Positions 34,248 through 46,323 of a stretch of DNA of 64,000 nt are shown here, piece after piece (positions within the stretch are counted from its first letter, which is position 1; the number at the start of each line of letters is the position of its first letter). The stretch comes from Parastagonospora avenae f. sp. tritici 18332-5 (Eukaryota > Ascomycota > Dothideomycetes > Pleosporales > Phaeosphaeriaceae), in the NCBI GenBank assembly GCA_022559985.1, contig JAFJTR010000014.1:248001-312000 (forward strand), in the 5' to 3' direction. Position numbers and translations under genes: made by a program. The notes beneath the pieces were generated by a model. The model saw only the letters and a list, made by a program, of their open reading frames with translations, had not been told where the DNA came from and made no database searches.

Positions 34248-34856
34248 TCACTCCCCCTCCCTCCCAAACCCCACCCTCACCCACAAACTACACCCCCCAC
34301 ACCCCACCAGCACCTCCCCCTCGCCCCGCTGCTCCGCATCCTCCAACTCCTCCTCGAGGATCCGGAACCCATCCTCATCCCCACATCTACACGCGCGCGT
34401 CCACTCCATTTGTCCCTCGCCCTCAGCATCCCCCCTCTCCTTATCCCCTCCTGCTTCTGCACCTCCGTCTGCGCCGCCGTCTGTATGAGTAAATTCAAAC
34501 CCGGGATCCAACACGCAAAAATCACTCAAGTCCAGGACTTCCAGACCGGCGAGGAATTCTTGACTAACCCCAATCCCACCTCCATTTTCCCCTCCTCCTC
34601 CTCCTCCAACCCCACCGTTCCTCAGCACCCACGCATCATAGCTCGTCCTCTTGTCCTTGTCTATCAACACCGCATACGCTTCTTTGACTTCATCCACGGT
34701 ATGTGTGCTGCGCGCCTGGCCTGTTTGTTTGTCCGGGTGTGCGGCGAGGAGCGCGAGTTTGTATGCACGCCGGATATCGGGTGTTGATGTGGGCTGGACG
34801 TTTGGAAGGGGGAGTGGGAGGTTGAGGGTGGCGTAGTAGTCTTTGGTGTAGGTCAT
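34248..34856 (-). CDS. DPH4: Diphthamide biosynthesis J-protein (DPH4)
   Basis: Iron-binding J-domain protein of diphthamide synthesis, the modification of a histidine in elongation factor 2; it supports the Dph1-Dph2 radical step. Single exon, 202 residues, ATG at 34856. The N-terminal J domain (residues about 5-80) reads DYYATLNLPL, IRRAYKLALLAAHPDKQ with the HPD motif, and VKEAYAVLIDKDKRTSYDAW. A Gly-rich linker (GGVGGGGGGENGGG) follows. The C-terminal CSL-type zinc finger is visible as RACRCGDEDGF and GCGGCSLWVRVGF, holding the four Cys ligands. Domain order and size match DPH4/DNAJC24. An aspartate/glutamate-rich linker separates the two domains. Confidence 0.93.
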   Translation of the reverse strand: MTYTKDYYATLNLPLPLPNVQPTSTPDIRRAYKLALLAAHPDKQTGQARSTHTVDEVKEAYAVLIDKDKRTSYDAWVLRNGGVGGGGGGENGGGIGVSQEFLAGLEVLDLSDFCVLDPGFEFTHTDGGADGGAEAGGDKERGDAEGEGQMEWTRACRCGDEDGFRILEEELEDAEQRGEGEVLVGCGGCSLWVRVGFGREGE

Positions 34857-35777
34857 GGCGGTGTTTATTATTGCGCCTCTCCTCTCGTTGTTCGCTGAGA
34901 GGTCTGGTTTTGGATGTATAGGTTCGATTTCGTGGTCTTCGCGTGTTTGGTCTGCGAAGTTGTATCCGAGTCTTGAGGGTTGTAGGATCGGTCGTGAGAA
35001 CTGAGGCCTGTGTGTGGTAGTGTAAATGTGGAGTCAAGATATCTTTGCGCGAACGCATCTGTAGCTGCAGCCATGGAGAAAGTTTTAGTGGGGCAGCGGG
35101 GCGAGGCGAGCGCTTGCGCCCACGGTAACTCTCCGACTCGTGCACATGGCTGAAGGGCCGAAAGTGCGTGTTCCATGGGCTCGGGATTGCTGCCTGTGGG
35201 TGCAGTGGGATTGCAGATTTCGAAAACGATCATCGTTCATCACTACAGTGGCAACATGAGTTTGAAATAAGGGTTCCTTAGGCCTATCTAAGAGTGCAGA
35301 CGGAGACATGACATCTATCAGAGCTTTACGTTCCTGCTCCGTAATCCTTGAAAGCGATGTCTGTCTAAAAGATGCTGCCCAGAGGAGGTCTGCGACCCAA
35401 TCCGCCGTCAGGTGGGGGTGATCATATACGGCAAAACGAAAACAGGGGAATTCGAGGATCGCATCGAGGGACACCACATCGATCCTCCACTTGCACAAAC
35501 ACAGTCGAACCCGCTCGTGAGAACCAGATCCAACTTGCTAGCGCGCGCGGTTTGCGACATACTCGTGGGGGTTGTGTGGGTTGTGGGAGAGGAAAGGGAA
35601 ATACATCAGTCATTGGGAATCCGTCCATCCGAACGCTTGCTACAAAAGCCAATTTTTGAAATCATATGACACATACAACTCCGTGAGACGCTCGCTGCCA
35701 CGGCAGCTACCTTTCGACTATGCTGGGACAGAAGATGGCGGCTATGGGAACACGAGGTCGGCTGACGAAGGGCGAGC
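34857..35777. other. Intergenic region, no gene seen
   Basis: It lies between DPH4 (start) and the 14-3-3 gene (stop), both on the minus strand. A 137-codon minus-strand frame at 35085-35498 lacks an ATG start and any motif, so it is not called. Confidence 0.5.
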
Positions 35778-37079
35778 TTAAGCAGCGGCGGGGGCGGCGA
35801 CGGGCGCTGCCGGCTCCTCAGGCTTTGCCTCCTCGGTGGAAGCGGCAGCAGCTGGGGCCTCCTCAGCGGGCTTCTCCTCCTTGGGCGCATCAGTGGTGGA
35901 GGGCTCAGCCTCGGCGCCATCCGATGATGTCCAGAGGGTGAGGTTGTCGCGGAGAAGCTGCATAATGAGGGTGCTGTCCCGGTACGACTCCTCGGACAGG
36001 GAGTCGAGCTCGGCGATGGCATCGTCAAACGCCTGCTTGGCAAGGTGGCAGGCGCGGTCGGGCGAGTTCAAAATCTCGTAGTAGAAGACTGAGAAGTTCA
36101 ACGCAAGACCGAGGCGGATGGGGTGAGTAGGGGTGAGCTCAGTCTGGGCGACATCGGTGGCCGTCTGTTTTGGTGGGGTTAGCTGTGTGCTGTCTGGGCG
36201 TGCGTGGACCGATTGCGTCATACCTTGTAAGCCTCGTGCGCAGCGGTGGCAGCGACCTTGCGCTTCTCTCCAGACGCAAACTCGGCAAGGTAGCGGTGGT
36301 AGTCGCCCTTCCTAGACAGCTATTAGCATTGTTCGTTGCAGGCGGTTTGATTCAGACAACGCACATCTTGTGGTAGAAGACCTTTGACTCGCCAGACTCG
36401 GCCTTGGGGATAAGAGAGTCGTCGAGGACGTTGAGGACATCCTGGCAGACCTTCTCGAGCTCGGTCTCGATCTTCTGTCGGTAGTCGCGGATGGTGCCAA
36501 CGTGCTTCTCGGTGCCCTTGGACTCCTCCTTCTGCTCGATCGAGGAGATGATGCGCCAGGACGCGCGTCGTGTTCCGACAACGTTCTTGTAGGCGACGGA
36601 CAGGAGGTTGCGCTCGTCGACGGTCAACTCACCGCCAATCTGTGCTGCGTTAGTTCCTATCGCTCCGATTGCGTCTCATCGCAGGCGGCAGCCTCAGAGC
36701 AAACAGTGCAGGTCTGCATACCTTGGCAACTTCCTGCAGAATAGTCAGTGTGTGAGCGAAAAAGGCAGTGTCTCTAGTCTTGACGAACCTTCATGTACGT
36801 AACCATCTCTGTTGGGATACGATTAGCATGCGCGGACGTTCCTGAGGCTGCACGGGGACTCACCATCGTAACGCTCAGCCTGTTCGCACAGCCGGGCGAG
36901 GAAAGTCTTGCTGTTGCCGTGTCAATTTTGAAAGTCTTGCTGCGCCGTGTGCAGCTCTATCGTACCTCTCGCGCTGGGGGTATGTTAGCATGTTTATCGC
37001 AGTGCAGACGAGGGGCACTTCGCCGGCCAGCAGCGGCGGGGGACAGCGCCGATAGGGCAGTACGTACCTCAGTCGCCAT
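35778..37079 (-). CDS. 14-3-3 protein
   Basis: Dimeric phosphoserine-binding adaptor of the 14-3-3 family. Eight exons on the minus strand: 37079-37068, 36973-36966, 36910-36864, 36808-36789, 36733-36722, 36639-36365, 36311-36224 and 36164-35778. Sizes 12, 8, 47, 20, 12, 275, 88 and 387 nt sum to 282 residues in frame. The joined start reads MATERESKTFLARLCEQAER, then YDEMVTYMKEVAK. Family signatures are RNLLSVAYKNVVGTRRASWR with the phosphopeptide-binding Arg/Lys, and SVFYYEILNSPDRACHLAKQ followed by AFDDAIAELDSLSEESYRDS, and STLIMQLLRDNLTLW. The C-terminal tail is acidic and Ala/Pro-rich, longer than in animal isoforms. The microexons are supported because without them the conserved N-terminus cannot be built. 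Confidence 0.93.
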
Positions 37080-38195
37080 TGTGAAGTTTGGTTTGTATGT
37101 AGGTGTGGTGGTCGAGGGTGACGGTATGTGGATGCAGGTATGCGGAAAGATACAGGGTGGGCGGAGTTGATCAAAGGTTGGGTGAGTGGAGTGTTTTGAA
37201 AGGAAGCGAGAGCCAGCGGCTGCCTCTAAGAAGGCTTGGCGGGACAACAAGTGGACAACACTCGCGCTTTCCCCAACTGGCCAGCCTCATCGGCACATGG
37301 CCCATTCCCATTTGAATCTGGGGCTGATTGCTCCATGCCGCCGCGCCTTGCCATTCACGCCCACGCCTTTCCTCATGTACCAGCACGGCCAATGCTCGAA
37401 GAGGGGTACCTCTGCACGTGAGCAACCTCGCAGCCCAAGATAACAACAGCACGACTTGTCGTTTGGCTCACAACATGCACATGTTGGGCCTATAATATCC
37501 TCCCAGCCCAGGTTTGCTCTGCCTCTGCCCGTCACACCAGTCACGTTCCAGAGCGCGGCCGCTTGCTAGAGTTGGCTCTTAAACCATGTCGGGCCGGGGC
37601 CAATCATGGAACCAACTAGAAAACCTGCACATGTTCCAGCGCTGGAGGACCCCTCCGGTGAATGAGTCGTGTCACTTTTACGATTGATAGAGGGTGGATT
37701 TGATTTGCCCGTGTTTCACATGGTCCAATAATACCATCATTTCAATTCTACGTCGGACTGGCTGAGCAGGCAGATGGGCTGCCAGGCTGACAGCAGAGTC
37801 ATTGCATCATAGGAGGGGCCGAAGCTCCCTCAATATCATATCGAAGCGTGTTGTCCTGTGTCCTAAACGGTGCGGCAGCATATAACAACACTGCGCTGCG
37901 ATGTAGCCCCCAAGCCGCACCATCCCGTGCCCGACGTTGCAGCACGTTATCGCGTGGAAACAATCTGCGGATGGTCGTCCGCTGCATGTTCGACTGCTGC
38001 TGTGCGACAAGTCGGATGGCTGTGCAGATGCTGTGACACCTCCACTATGCCCTGGCAGGGATGGGCCAGCCTGCCTCTCCGTCGTCCGTATCGTGGTGAG
38101 GCGGATGAAATTGGAGCGATATGCTGCAGCAACCTCACCCTCTACTCTGTCCAGCATTGCCTCGTCGTTCTTATTGAAACGGCGGCATGGATGCT
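37080..38195. other. 1.1-kb intergenic region upstream of 14-3-3
   Basis: It carries the 14-3-3 promoter and leader (minus strand) and the 3' end of the DUF1640 gene. Overlapping open frames on both strands have no motifs and are rejected as genes. Confidence 0.5.
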
Positions 38196-39116
38196 TCACA
38201 TCAAAAGACGCCAGACACCGAGCATGAGCGCCGCGGTACCCGTGCAAACGCCCCTAGAAGCCTGTTAGTCGTGTCTTGGGCAGCCATCAGGTAGAAAATG
38301 ACGTACATCAACCACTGCAATGTCGAGAATTTGACAGCCTCAAGTCGCTCTCGTAATTGCGCCGTTTCCTGTTCTATCCTGGTCTCCGTCTCCTTGAGCT
38401 TCAGCTCTTGCACATTTGCCTCTTCCCTGATGCGGCCCTTCTCGAGGTTCAGGTCTAGCCGGACAGATGCTTGTGTGCGTTGTATCTCGTCGCGTAATCT
38501 TGAGTTGAGCTTCGCCAGTTCGTTTGTGAGACGCTCGTGGGACGCGCGGGTCAGAGAGGATTCGGTCGAGTCGGCCGTCATGAGCTCAGAGCGCAGCTTC
38601 GCAAAGTCGACTTTCTGGGTGTAGGTCGCCTTCTCCTGGTCTTCGCGGAGGACCATGGTTCGTGTGAGGTTTTGAATGCTAGAGGAGTTAGCCTCATCCA
38701 TCTTGACGGAGGTGACATCGATCGTACCTCTCCTCGATGACATCGCTGAGAATGCGCATCATGCCCTCCGCTTGCTCTTCTGTGAAGCCCTCATCTTTCA
38801 ACCTCTGCACAAACTTGAGCGTGTCGAAGTGGTGATCTTTCTGCTGCGGGGCGCTCGCGCTGAAGTGGCGACGGAGCTCAAAAGGCGACGAGCCGGTAGA
38901 GAATGGTGAGGTTCTCCTCTGCGATTGCCGTAGAGATTGTTGCTGAAGTGCTGTGGTGATCGGTGCCGCGGCGCAATGTTGGCGAGCAGGTGAAGATCTA
39001 TGCCGCCGTGCTTTGAGCGCACCGAGCGCAGTCGGTCGAACAGCCCTCGCTGACCATGAAAACTGTGGTAGAAGGAATCGCGGTACCGCCGTTGCCTGTA
39101 TCGAAGAAGTCGCCAT
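38196..39116 (-). CDS. DUF1640 mitochondrial coiled-coil protein (Fmp32/MCUR1-like)
   Basis: Inner-membrane coiled-coil protein of the DUF1640 group (yeast Fmp32, animal CCDC90/MCUR1), linked to cytochrome oxidase or calcium uniporter assembly. Three exons (39116-38728, 38678-38307 and 38253-38196) give 272 residues. The first 85 residues are Arg/Ser/Ala-rich without acidic runs, a mitochondrial presequence. The family helix follows: HFDTLKFVQRLKDEGFTEEQ and AEGMMRILSDVIEE, then a long coiled coil from SIQNLTRTMV to AQLRERLEAVKFSTLQWLM. I chose the acceptor CTTCTAG at 38254 because it yields a short C-terminal hydrophobic segment (GVCTGTAALMLGVWRLLM), as the family has; the neighbouring AACAG acceptor would give an Arg-rich tail instead. 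Confidence 0.87.
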
Positions 39117-39455
39117 TGTCGTGTAGAAGGTGTGGTGGTTGCATGGAAATTCTACCTTCGATCATGGAGTTCGCCAAGACATGCAATTGTTAATGTTATG
39201 TCATTGCTTTGCCGTTTTTATATATTCTACCCCGGTCTCGGCCTTCATTTCGCTTTGATCAAACACATTAAAATGTCGAGCTGATTACGTGTAGATGAAT
39301 GTATTTAGTCGTTCAGAGGATTGTTATTGTATTGTTTCATTCGTTCCGTGAATCGCTAGAATCTTCAACCAGCACAACGCATGCTATGCACAGCAACCGC
39401 TAAAACAACAAGATGTACAGGAAAAGGCCTAAGCCATTGAGTTATCCACACTCAT
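39117..39455. other. Short intergenic region
   Basis: AT-rich spacer between two minus-strand genes; presumably promoter of the DUF1640 protein is upstream and this is its leader plus the 3' UTR of neither conserved element. No ORF is supported. Confidence 0.4.
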
Positions 39456-42400
39456 CTATCTTCCATACTCCAGACTAGGCACAATGACTGGTCCGTACTT
39501 CATCGGCGCACTGTAGCCACCATCGTTCTGTACCATGAAGTCAACAGCTAAGCTAAGCTTCCCACTTCCTTGACCGGACACCGTTTGTCCGAAATTGCCG
39601 CTGACAATTTCTGGGTCGTAGATGACGCAAGCAACGTAGTTTCTTCGGCCCATCAATCTCTTGTACTCGCGTGGCTGGCCGTTGACGTCTTGGGTAAAGA
39701 TCTCCATCATGTCTTCCTTGGTGTCGGTCGGCTGGTGGTTGCTACGGTGGCCATTTTGTGGAACGTATAGCGCGCGGTTGTTGTGTAGGAGGCGGAGCGT
39801 ATAGCTTCCTGGTGGTCCGTTGACGACAGACGCGGAAATGATCTGGTACATGGTCTTGTGGTCCTGTGGTCGCGAGGGGTCGTGTACGAGACCAGCACCG
39901 CAACAATCCACTGCTCCAGAGAAGAATGTCATCCGTAACGACTTGTTGTGAGCGATACCTTGAAGTGTTCGGATAAGGTATGTCCTTTCCAGATCCTGAA
40001 GTGCATGTCAGTACATGTTCCAATATTCTGCAATGCAGGGTGACTTACCTTGGAGTCATGTGTCCACTGATCCCTCAACTCATCGAGGATATCGATGTCT
40101 CCAAACGGACTAAGCACACCACTCATGAGGCCAGATTTGCCCAGTGCCTTCTTAACGGAACTGAAGCCATCTCCGACCACGCTCTTGGCACCAACAACAC
40201 CAGCAACAGAGCTAGTGACCTTGCCCAGCATGTTGAAAGTTCCGGTAGCGACCTTCTTGCCGGTCGCCATGGAGTGCGCAAGGTGCTCGACAGACTCCAA
40301 ACGAGGGTACACAATGGGCACAGGTACCATCCATATGCAGTGCTGGACACTTGGTGGCAATGTCGCCACCTTGGGGAATATGCCTTGATACGTTGGCCCG
40401 GCCATGACCTGATGAGGATTGCGCTCAGATCTGCAATCGGGCCCTACCACTGTGACGCAGGGACCAAGGTACTTGATGAAGTGCCACCCAGTGCCAGTGA
40501 CTGTGAAAAGATCCATGTCGTTGCTGACATTGCGGAGGATCTCGAGAGTGGTGTGGTGCTGGAAGAGCAAGTACATCTCGATACCGAGTCTTCCAATGTT
40601 CTTGAACATGTTGGAAAACTGCATGTACTCTGGGTAAGAACCGAAGCCATCGAAGCTGGCTGATGTTAGCGATGCATACAACAAGCAAAGTAGTTGGAAC
40701 TTACATGTCATGGTCGTCGAGTGCAAGGATATGTGGTATCTGAGCGAATGCTTCTCTCAGATGTGGTTGGTCGAAGTGGCTGGTGTAGTAGTGGAAGTAT
40801 GCGTGGCAGACATCCTCCTCGTGCTTTGCAGTCCAGGGAGCATTCTTTCGGATCTCCTTACCACTCGTAGCCGTCCATTGCTTCAGTAAAGGTAGCTCTT
40901 TCCATAGTCGATCTGCATAGATTTGACCTCCAAGTCCCAGCTGCACGTGGAATCCGCCACACTCGGCATTCTTCTGCAAAATGTCCTTCCACATGAGCCC
41001 AATGCCACCGAGCTTCGTCCTCTCGTTGGCATTGACGTTGAGCGCGAAGTCGTTACCCGAATGTGCAATGAAGCGCCAGCTCGTCTCATGACGTCCCGCA
41101 ACCAAGAACTCGAAACGTGTGCAGCCGAGATGCGAAGTGATTGCATACGTCCACTTCGCAGCGTGCTCTTCGTCCATCTTGAGATCAATATCATACCGGT
41201 AGAAGATCCAGGTCTGATGAGTGTAGATCGGATTGGCCTTCAGTTGTCGTGGGTTGGGAGACAGGTCTTGGCTTTGATGAATATGGATTGTGGGAGGGTG
41301 AGGTGTGTTAGTGATAAGAAGAATCGAGCCTAGCCACAGACCACGCTCAAGATCCATATTAGTGTATCGCAGATATGGGCCGAAATAGACACCGTTAGTG
41401 GGGTTCACTTTGTACTGATCGACGCCAGCAACTGGAGGTGGGCCAGTGAAGCCTGCCGCGGTAGGAGTGGCGAGTGGTGCCATGCCAAAGTCTCCCGAGA
41501 AGCCAGGCGTCTGAGGCTGGAAGCCGGGTGATTGTATAGGAGCCTTGCCGAAACCTACAGGGCTCATCAGAGGGTTCACGAAGGTGCCGGTTGGCGACAT
41601 GGGCTCGTTCAAGTTCAGAGGCGTTGGGCCTTTGGGGAACTCCCACTGTGTTGACTGCGTTGGAAGGTGGATGTAGTAGTACTGTCCAGAGCTCGGGTCG
41701 AGATGTGCTATCCAGCCTTCAGGTAGAGGAGGTGGTGATGCTGGTCCCGGTCCCGGGCCAGCGCCAGCGCCAGGCGCAGGACTGGGTGTGTGGCCTGGCT
41801 GAACTGATTGGGCCTGTTGCGGGAAGTTACTCGCGGTGGGTGTTGGCGAAATAACAGCTGCTGGCTGTGATGGTCCTGCCTGCTGTCGTGGGTCGTTTGC
41901 AAACGCAGGATGCCCTTGGTTCGGGTCTGACAAGGACACACCCACACCCTGCGCGGGCTGTTGCTGTCCCTTCTCGTTGGGATAGCTCTGCGCCTGATTT
42001 GTAGGCGGTTGAGTCAGACTCGAGTATGCTGGCGGCGGTTCCTCGCTGATGTGCAGACGACCCATCTCGTGGTTCATGGGGTGCTCAGGAGGCATGTTGG
42101 ACGGGACATTGGTAGGAGGCGGGGAGAAGTGCTGTACGGGAGCTTGTGGTAGTGGTCCCTGAGGAGGCGAACTGGATGGTCCGACAGTGTCCATGCCCTG
42201 GTATACCTGGGGCGGGCCATGGGGATTGCTGCCGGGCTGCTCGGTGGGAGTCCATGGTCTCCGCGCAGGCGGTTGCTGCTGCGGCAGACCTGGCGAAACG
42301 ATGCCAGGGCGAGGCTGCTGGTTCGCATACACTTGATTCCGCTGTGCTGCTGCGGCGTTCTGGGCGCTCTGTGCTTGTAGGTTGGTCAGTGTCGATGTCC

Positions 42401-43271
42401 CGGCAATGCCAGCTGCGGCAAAGCGCGCTTCGATGCCACCGCCTGGCGGGGGAATGATGGGAGTCTCGGGAGGTGGGGGAGAGCCTCGTTGCGCCCGTAC
42501 TGTGGAGGTAGAGGCGGTCGAGCTGAGGCGATTGACGCCCCCAGGGTTCGGTATCTTGAGCACTGAAGGCTCTGGCGGCTTCGAGGAAGACGCTGCGGGG
42601 GCATTGTTGTTGGGCGGCGGCCAGTACTGCTGGTGGTAGTCGGGATACGGGTTCACGGCGGGCTCGCTGCCCTGTCTCGAGGGCGGTTTCGCGAAGAGGC
42701 CCTCCTTGTCGGGCGTCTCTGGGCCAGGCGACTCGGGCAGCGGCTTGGGCGCAGTGCCTCTCCGCTCGGCCAGTCTCGAGGGCTGGATGCTGCCGTCTGC
42801 GTTCCTGCCGCCGTATCCTCCCACCGTTGGCCGGTTGGGGTCGCCAGCTTCAAATCGCGCGCGCTGGCTGGGGGAGGTGGGACTCGGGCCTGTCGCATTG
42901 GAGCCCCGCCGCCGGCCGTCTGCCTCTGGGGGCGTCGCATTCTTGGTCGCGCGCTCCCTCTCGCTCAGGGGCGTGTACCGTCCAGAGCCCAGCGTCGGCT
43001 GCTTTGGCGGGCGGTCGTCGGGGTAGGGCAGAGGGGCAGTGGGCGGTGCTGTAGGCGGCGCGGGGAATGAGGGCATGGGCGGCGGGCGCGAGAATGCGGG
43101 CTGGCTTTGTGGCTGGCTGGAGCTGCCCGCCGAGTCTGTTCGCGGCGGTGGGCTCATGCCATCGCGACCCTTTTGTATCCTCAAGGGCCCTACCGTCGGC
43201 GTCTCGGGGTTGCTGTCTGCAGGGCGCAAGAAGAGCTCCTCCTCAGGGCGTCCCTGCTTGCGGCCCTCCAT
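39456..43271 (-). CDS. WW-domain plus PhoD-like phosphatase
   Basis: Large fungal protein combining a disordered Pro/Gln-rich N-terminal half, a WW domain and a PhoD-like phosphatase domain. Exons 43271-40705, 40655-40049 and 39995-39456 join in frame, giving 1237 residues. The WW domain lies at about residues 512-545 (LPEGWIAHLDPSSGQYYYIH, STQWEFP), with two Trp separated by 23 residues. The PhoD-like part begins with GVYFGPYLRYTNMDLERGLW and includes WIFYRYDIDLKMDEEHAAKW, GGFHVQLGLGGQIYADRLW, ILALDDHDI joined to FDGFGSYP across the first splice, and TGTGWHFIKYLGPCVTVVGP plus RSERNP. Asp/His clusters there suggest metal binding. WW domains bind Pro-rich partners, and the protein's own N-terminus has PPxY-like motifs (PPPAYSS). 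Substrate is unknown. Confidence 0.9.
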
Positions 43272-44624
43272 GGCGGAAGACGCTGACTATGTGCTTCTGT
43301 TTCTGCGTCTGCGTCTGCAGCTGCAGCGCCTGTATCGTGCCTGATCGCCGGCGATGACAGGCGTCGACTTATTTTTGGCTCCGGTTAGCTCACAGCGCAG
43401 GTTGCGAAAGCCGTGGGAGACGTCGTCGCTCGCGGGGTAATGTGTAGGTATGACGCGGGTGCCAGGACGCATAAGCAAGAGCTGAGCTGCATGTACTTAT
43501 GTGTCTGCCCAGTGTCCTCCAGCGCCGGTGAGCCTATATGTCCAGGCCCAGAGCGGATGACGGCAAATTTCACCTCGACTGCTGCCCTCATGAACAGCCT
43601 ACTGACTTACGCAGCCGTTCCCTGGCCTTGCCCCCAGTTGGGCTGCGGCGGGTCTACACTCGACCGGCCATGCTTCTCTCGACGCGCCCTGACATGTCAT
43701 TGGCCAGCAGCGACATTGTACGCGCCTGCGACCGTCTTTTCGACCGCTGGTCACACTTGGCGGGCGCATATTTCGTACCTGAGTGGCGATGCTGCTCATC
43801 TGATGCTCTTCCGTGGCCTCCTGTCTCTGCGATCCACACGCCTAACGCGGGCCGAACTGCACGTATGCAGCGGCCCGGCACTTTGACCTTCACACCTGCA
43901 CGAGGACTGCCCTACCGAGCCACTGTTGGCCAAGACATGTGGCAGTGACAGGAAGCGCTTGCTGTATGCAGTAGTACTGGTGCGCGCCTAGCAGCCCACG
44001 ATGCTTGTAACCGCTTAGTCTCGAGCCTCTTCAATTGGGACAGATACCGAACTGAAATTCTCTCTTGCTTTGCTTCGTCAGTGAGTCTGGCGACGTTGGC
44101 AGAGGACCTCTGGCGTGTTGGAGCTACTCTTGTATCAGCGCGCGTCTTCAAGAGGCACCAAAGGTATCTGTTTAGATGAATTTCGCGAAGTGGCTGCGAC
44201 ATGCCGCCATTATATGCGGAAAACGCCATACACTGCATCAGGCAGCGGCCCCCAATCTGCAACAAGGCTGAACAAACAAACTCGGCCCATCTGGTACATA
44301 CCGTTCGCTTCGCCGCTCCAGACTCGGAAAGGTCTGAAGCCACCGGTCAGGGTGGTACCTCAGCTACAACTTCAGATACGAAAAGATCCCGAATGCCCCT
44401 CTTATCTTCGCTCCAAGTCAATTTTCTTTCTTCCATACTTTGTCACGGCTTTCGCTCGTTTTGTTCTGCTTCCAAGTTATTTTGATGCTTCGAATCAGCA
44501 AGCCTCTCCAGCCACTGCAGCCACGATCCTTCAATCTCGAACGAGGCTGGACATGCGCATTTCTAGAAGACCCATCTGATGTTGGAGATAAAACGAGATC
44601 TATCCTAGGAACAAGGAAAGTTTG
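43272..44624. other. Divergent intergenic region
   Basis: It separates the WW-PhoD gene (-) from the Pro/Gln-rich gene (+). Open frames are short, mutually overlapping and motif-free. Both promoters should lie here. Confidence 0.5.
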
Positions 44625-46323
44625 ATGAACACGGCCAAGCTCGATATCAACATGGCTTTCCTTCAGCAGCCACCTCCACCGCCATACCAACCAGTCCAGC
44701 TTCCAACGCCCACTCCAGCCCCGGTAGCAAGTCCTTTCAACCAACCTTCACCGCAGATTGGCTATCCTCAAGTTCAATTCCAACAGCAGTTCCAGCCTCA
44801 GCAAGGTCAATCACCACAAGTACCTCAAGGACAGATAGCACAACCTCAATATGTGCAATCACCACAACCAATGCAACAGCCCTATCAAGGACTCCCAAAC
44901 ATGACCCAACAGCAGATTCAGCAAGTCCAACAAGTCATCCAAAGCTATCCCCCAGAAAAGCTCCAACTTGTTCAGCAGCAGCTCCAACAAACACCACCAC
45001 AATACCACCAGCCGCCACAACCTCCACTCCTACAATCTCCTCCTGCAGTCCAACAAACCCCCCCAAAACCCCACTTCACCACCACCGCCCCCTCCGGCCT
45101 CTTCGGATCAAAGTCCAAATCCCACCCCTCCCCCTCCGGCCCACCCGACGCCCAAAAATCAGACTCCGTCAAGCGCTTCTTCGGCGACACTCTCGTCGGC
45201 CGCGTCGCCCGCAGCTCCCTGCAAACCGCCACCTCCATCTCCAAGCTCCCCTCCTCCCTCTCCCCATGGGGCGACAACAACCCCGTCACCCTGCCCAACA
45301 TCCGCTACCGCGACGCCGCGCTCTTCACCACCTTCGCCTTCGTCGGCGGCCCGCTGGTCGACGGGCTAGCCGACGGCGTTACGGGTGCATTTGGCGCGGA
45401 TAGTTTCGTCAGCGAAATAGTGAACTCTGGCGCCGGCGCGATTGCCGCGAGTACGGTGCTGAAGTACGGTGTTTTTCAGATCGTCGAACAGGCGATTGAT
45501 AAGGGCGTGTTGGAACATTTGCTGCCTGAGGAAGACGCGATGATTGTTACCACGTCGGTCAAGTCGCTACAGATCGGGATCAAGCACAAACTCATGGGCG
45601 TCGACGCGGATGTGCGCTTCGTTGGCGTGTATACCGCCGCGGACACGAGTCGTTGTGAAAAAGGCTGGTTCTGTCCGTATCTTTTTGCCAGCGCGCGCAC
45701 GCCGAGTATTCCACGCGCGAATGACTTCGCGATAGCCCAGAGCTTTGGCCCGTTTCTCGCGGGCGATTATTTGCTCGCGAGGAAGTTGTTGGCGGAGACT
45801 ATTCACGTACTCCCGCTATGTGAAGCGAATCCCGAAGTCGACATTGGCACGAACCGCATGATCGTGTTATTCACCGGATTGGCTCCGTATAGGGGCGTCG
45901 TGCGTCTCCCCAAACCTCTCTCTGTCTCCTGTATTGCGCTGCTAACTCCTATCTCAGTGGTCCCAATCCCGCCGCCCAGGCATCGCAACCCTCCTCTTCC
46001 ACCTGCCCTCCGGCTGTCCCGCGCTCGTCATCCCCGTCACAAAATCCGCCCCCATAACCGCATGGTCGCCATGGACACTCTCGCAAATGACTAACCCGGC
46101 TTCGGGCTACCGGGCGGAGTGGCAGCACGAGCAGATTTGCGAGTACCTGGACACGATTATCAGTTTGCCGCATGTGAGCTCTGCGCTGCAGAAGAGCTAC
46201 GTAGATGTCCTGGGCAGGATGGTGAGTTTGGTGATTAATGGTGCGTTGGGGGTGCAGAGGTGTCAGGAGGTTGTGGGGAAGCTGGATCCGGAGAGGGCGG
46301 GGGTGGTTATGTTGAGATATTGA
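44625..46323 (+). CDS. Pro/Gln-rich N-terminus with a conserved C-terminal domain of unknown function
   Basis: Exon 1 is 44625-45899 and exon 2 is 45958-46323 (GTGCGT donor, CTAAC branch, CTCAG acceptor), giving 546 residues. Residues 1-160 are almost only Pro, Gln, Ser and Tyr (LQQPPPPPYQPVQLPTPTP). The remaining part looks folded: SVKRFFGDTLVGRVARSSLQ, RYRDAALFTTFAFVGGPLVD, a hydrophobic AGAIAASTVLKYGVFQIVEQ, and an exon-2 segment WSQSRRPGIATLLFHLPSG. The run GVDADVRFVGVYTAADTSRC and FCPYLFASARTP may be surface loops. I do not recognise the family. A Tyr/Pro-rich disordered head with a compact domain suggests an adaptor or trafficking protein, which is only a guess. The ATG chosen is the first in frame. 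Confidence 0.7.

Noticed and set aside
37807..38247. 146-codon minus-strand frame downstream of the DUF1640 gene
   Set aside because: It overlaps the third DUF1640 exon in another frame, has no ATG-supported start and looks random in composition.
39980..40663. 227-codon plus-strand frame opposite the PhoD-like domain
   Set aside because: It spans the intron and both exons of a well-supported minus-strand gene, with no motif of its own.
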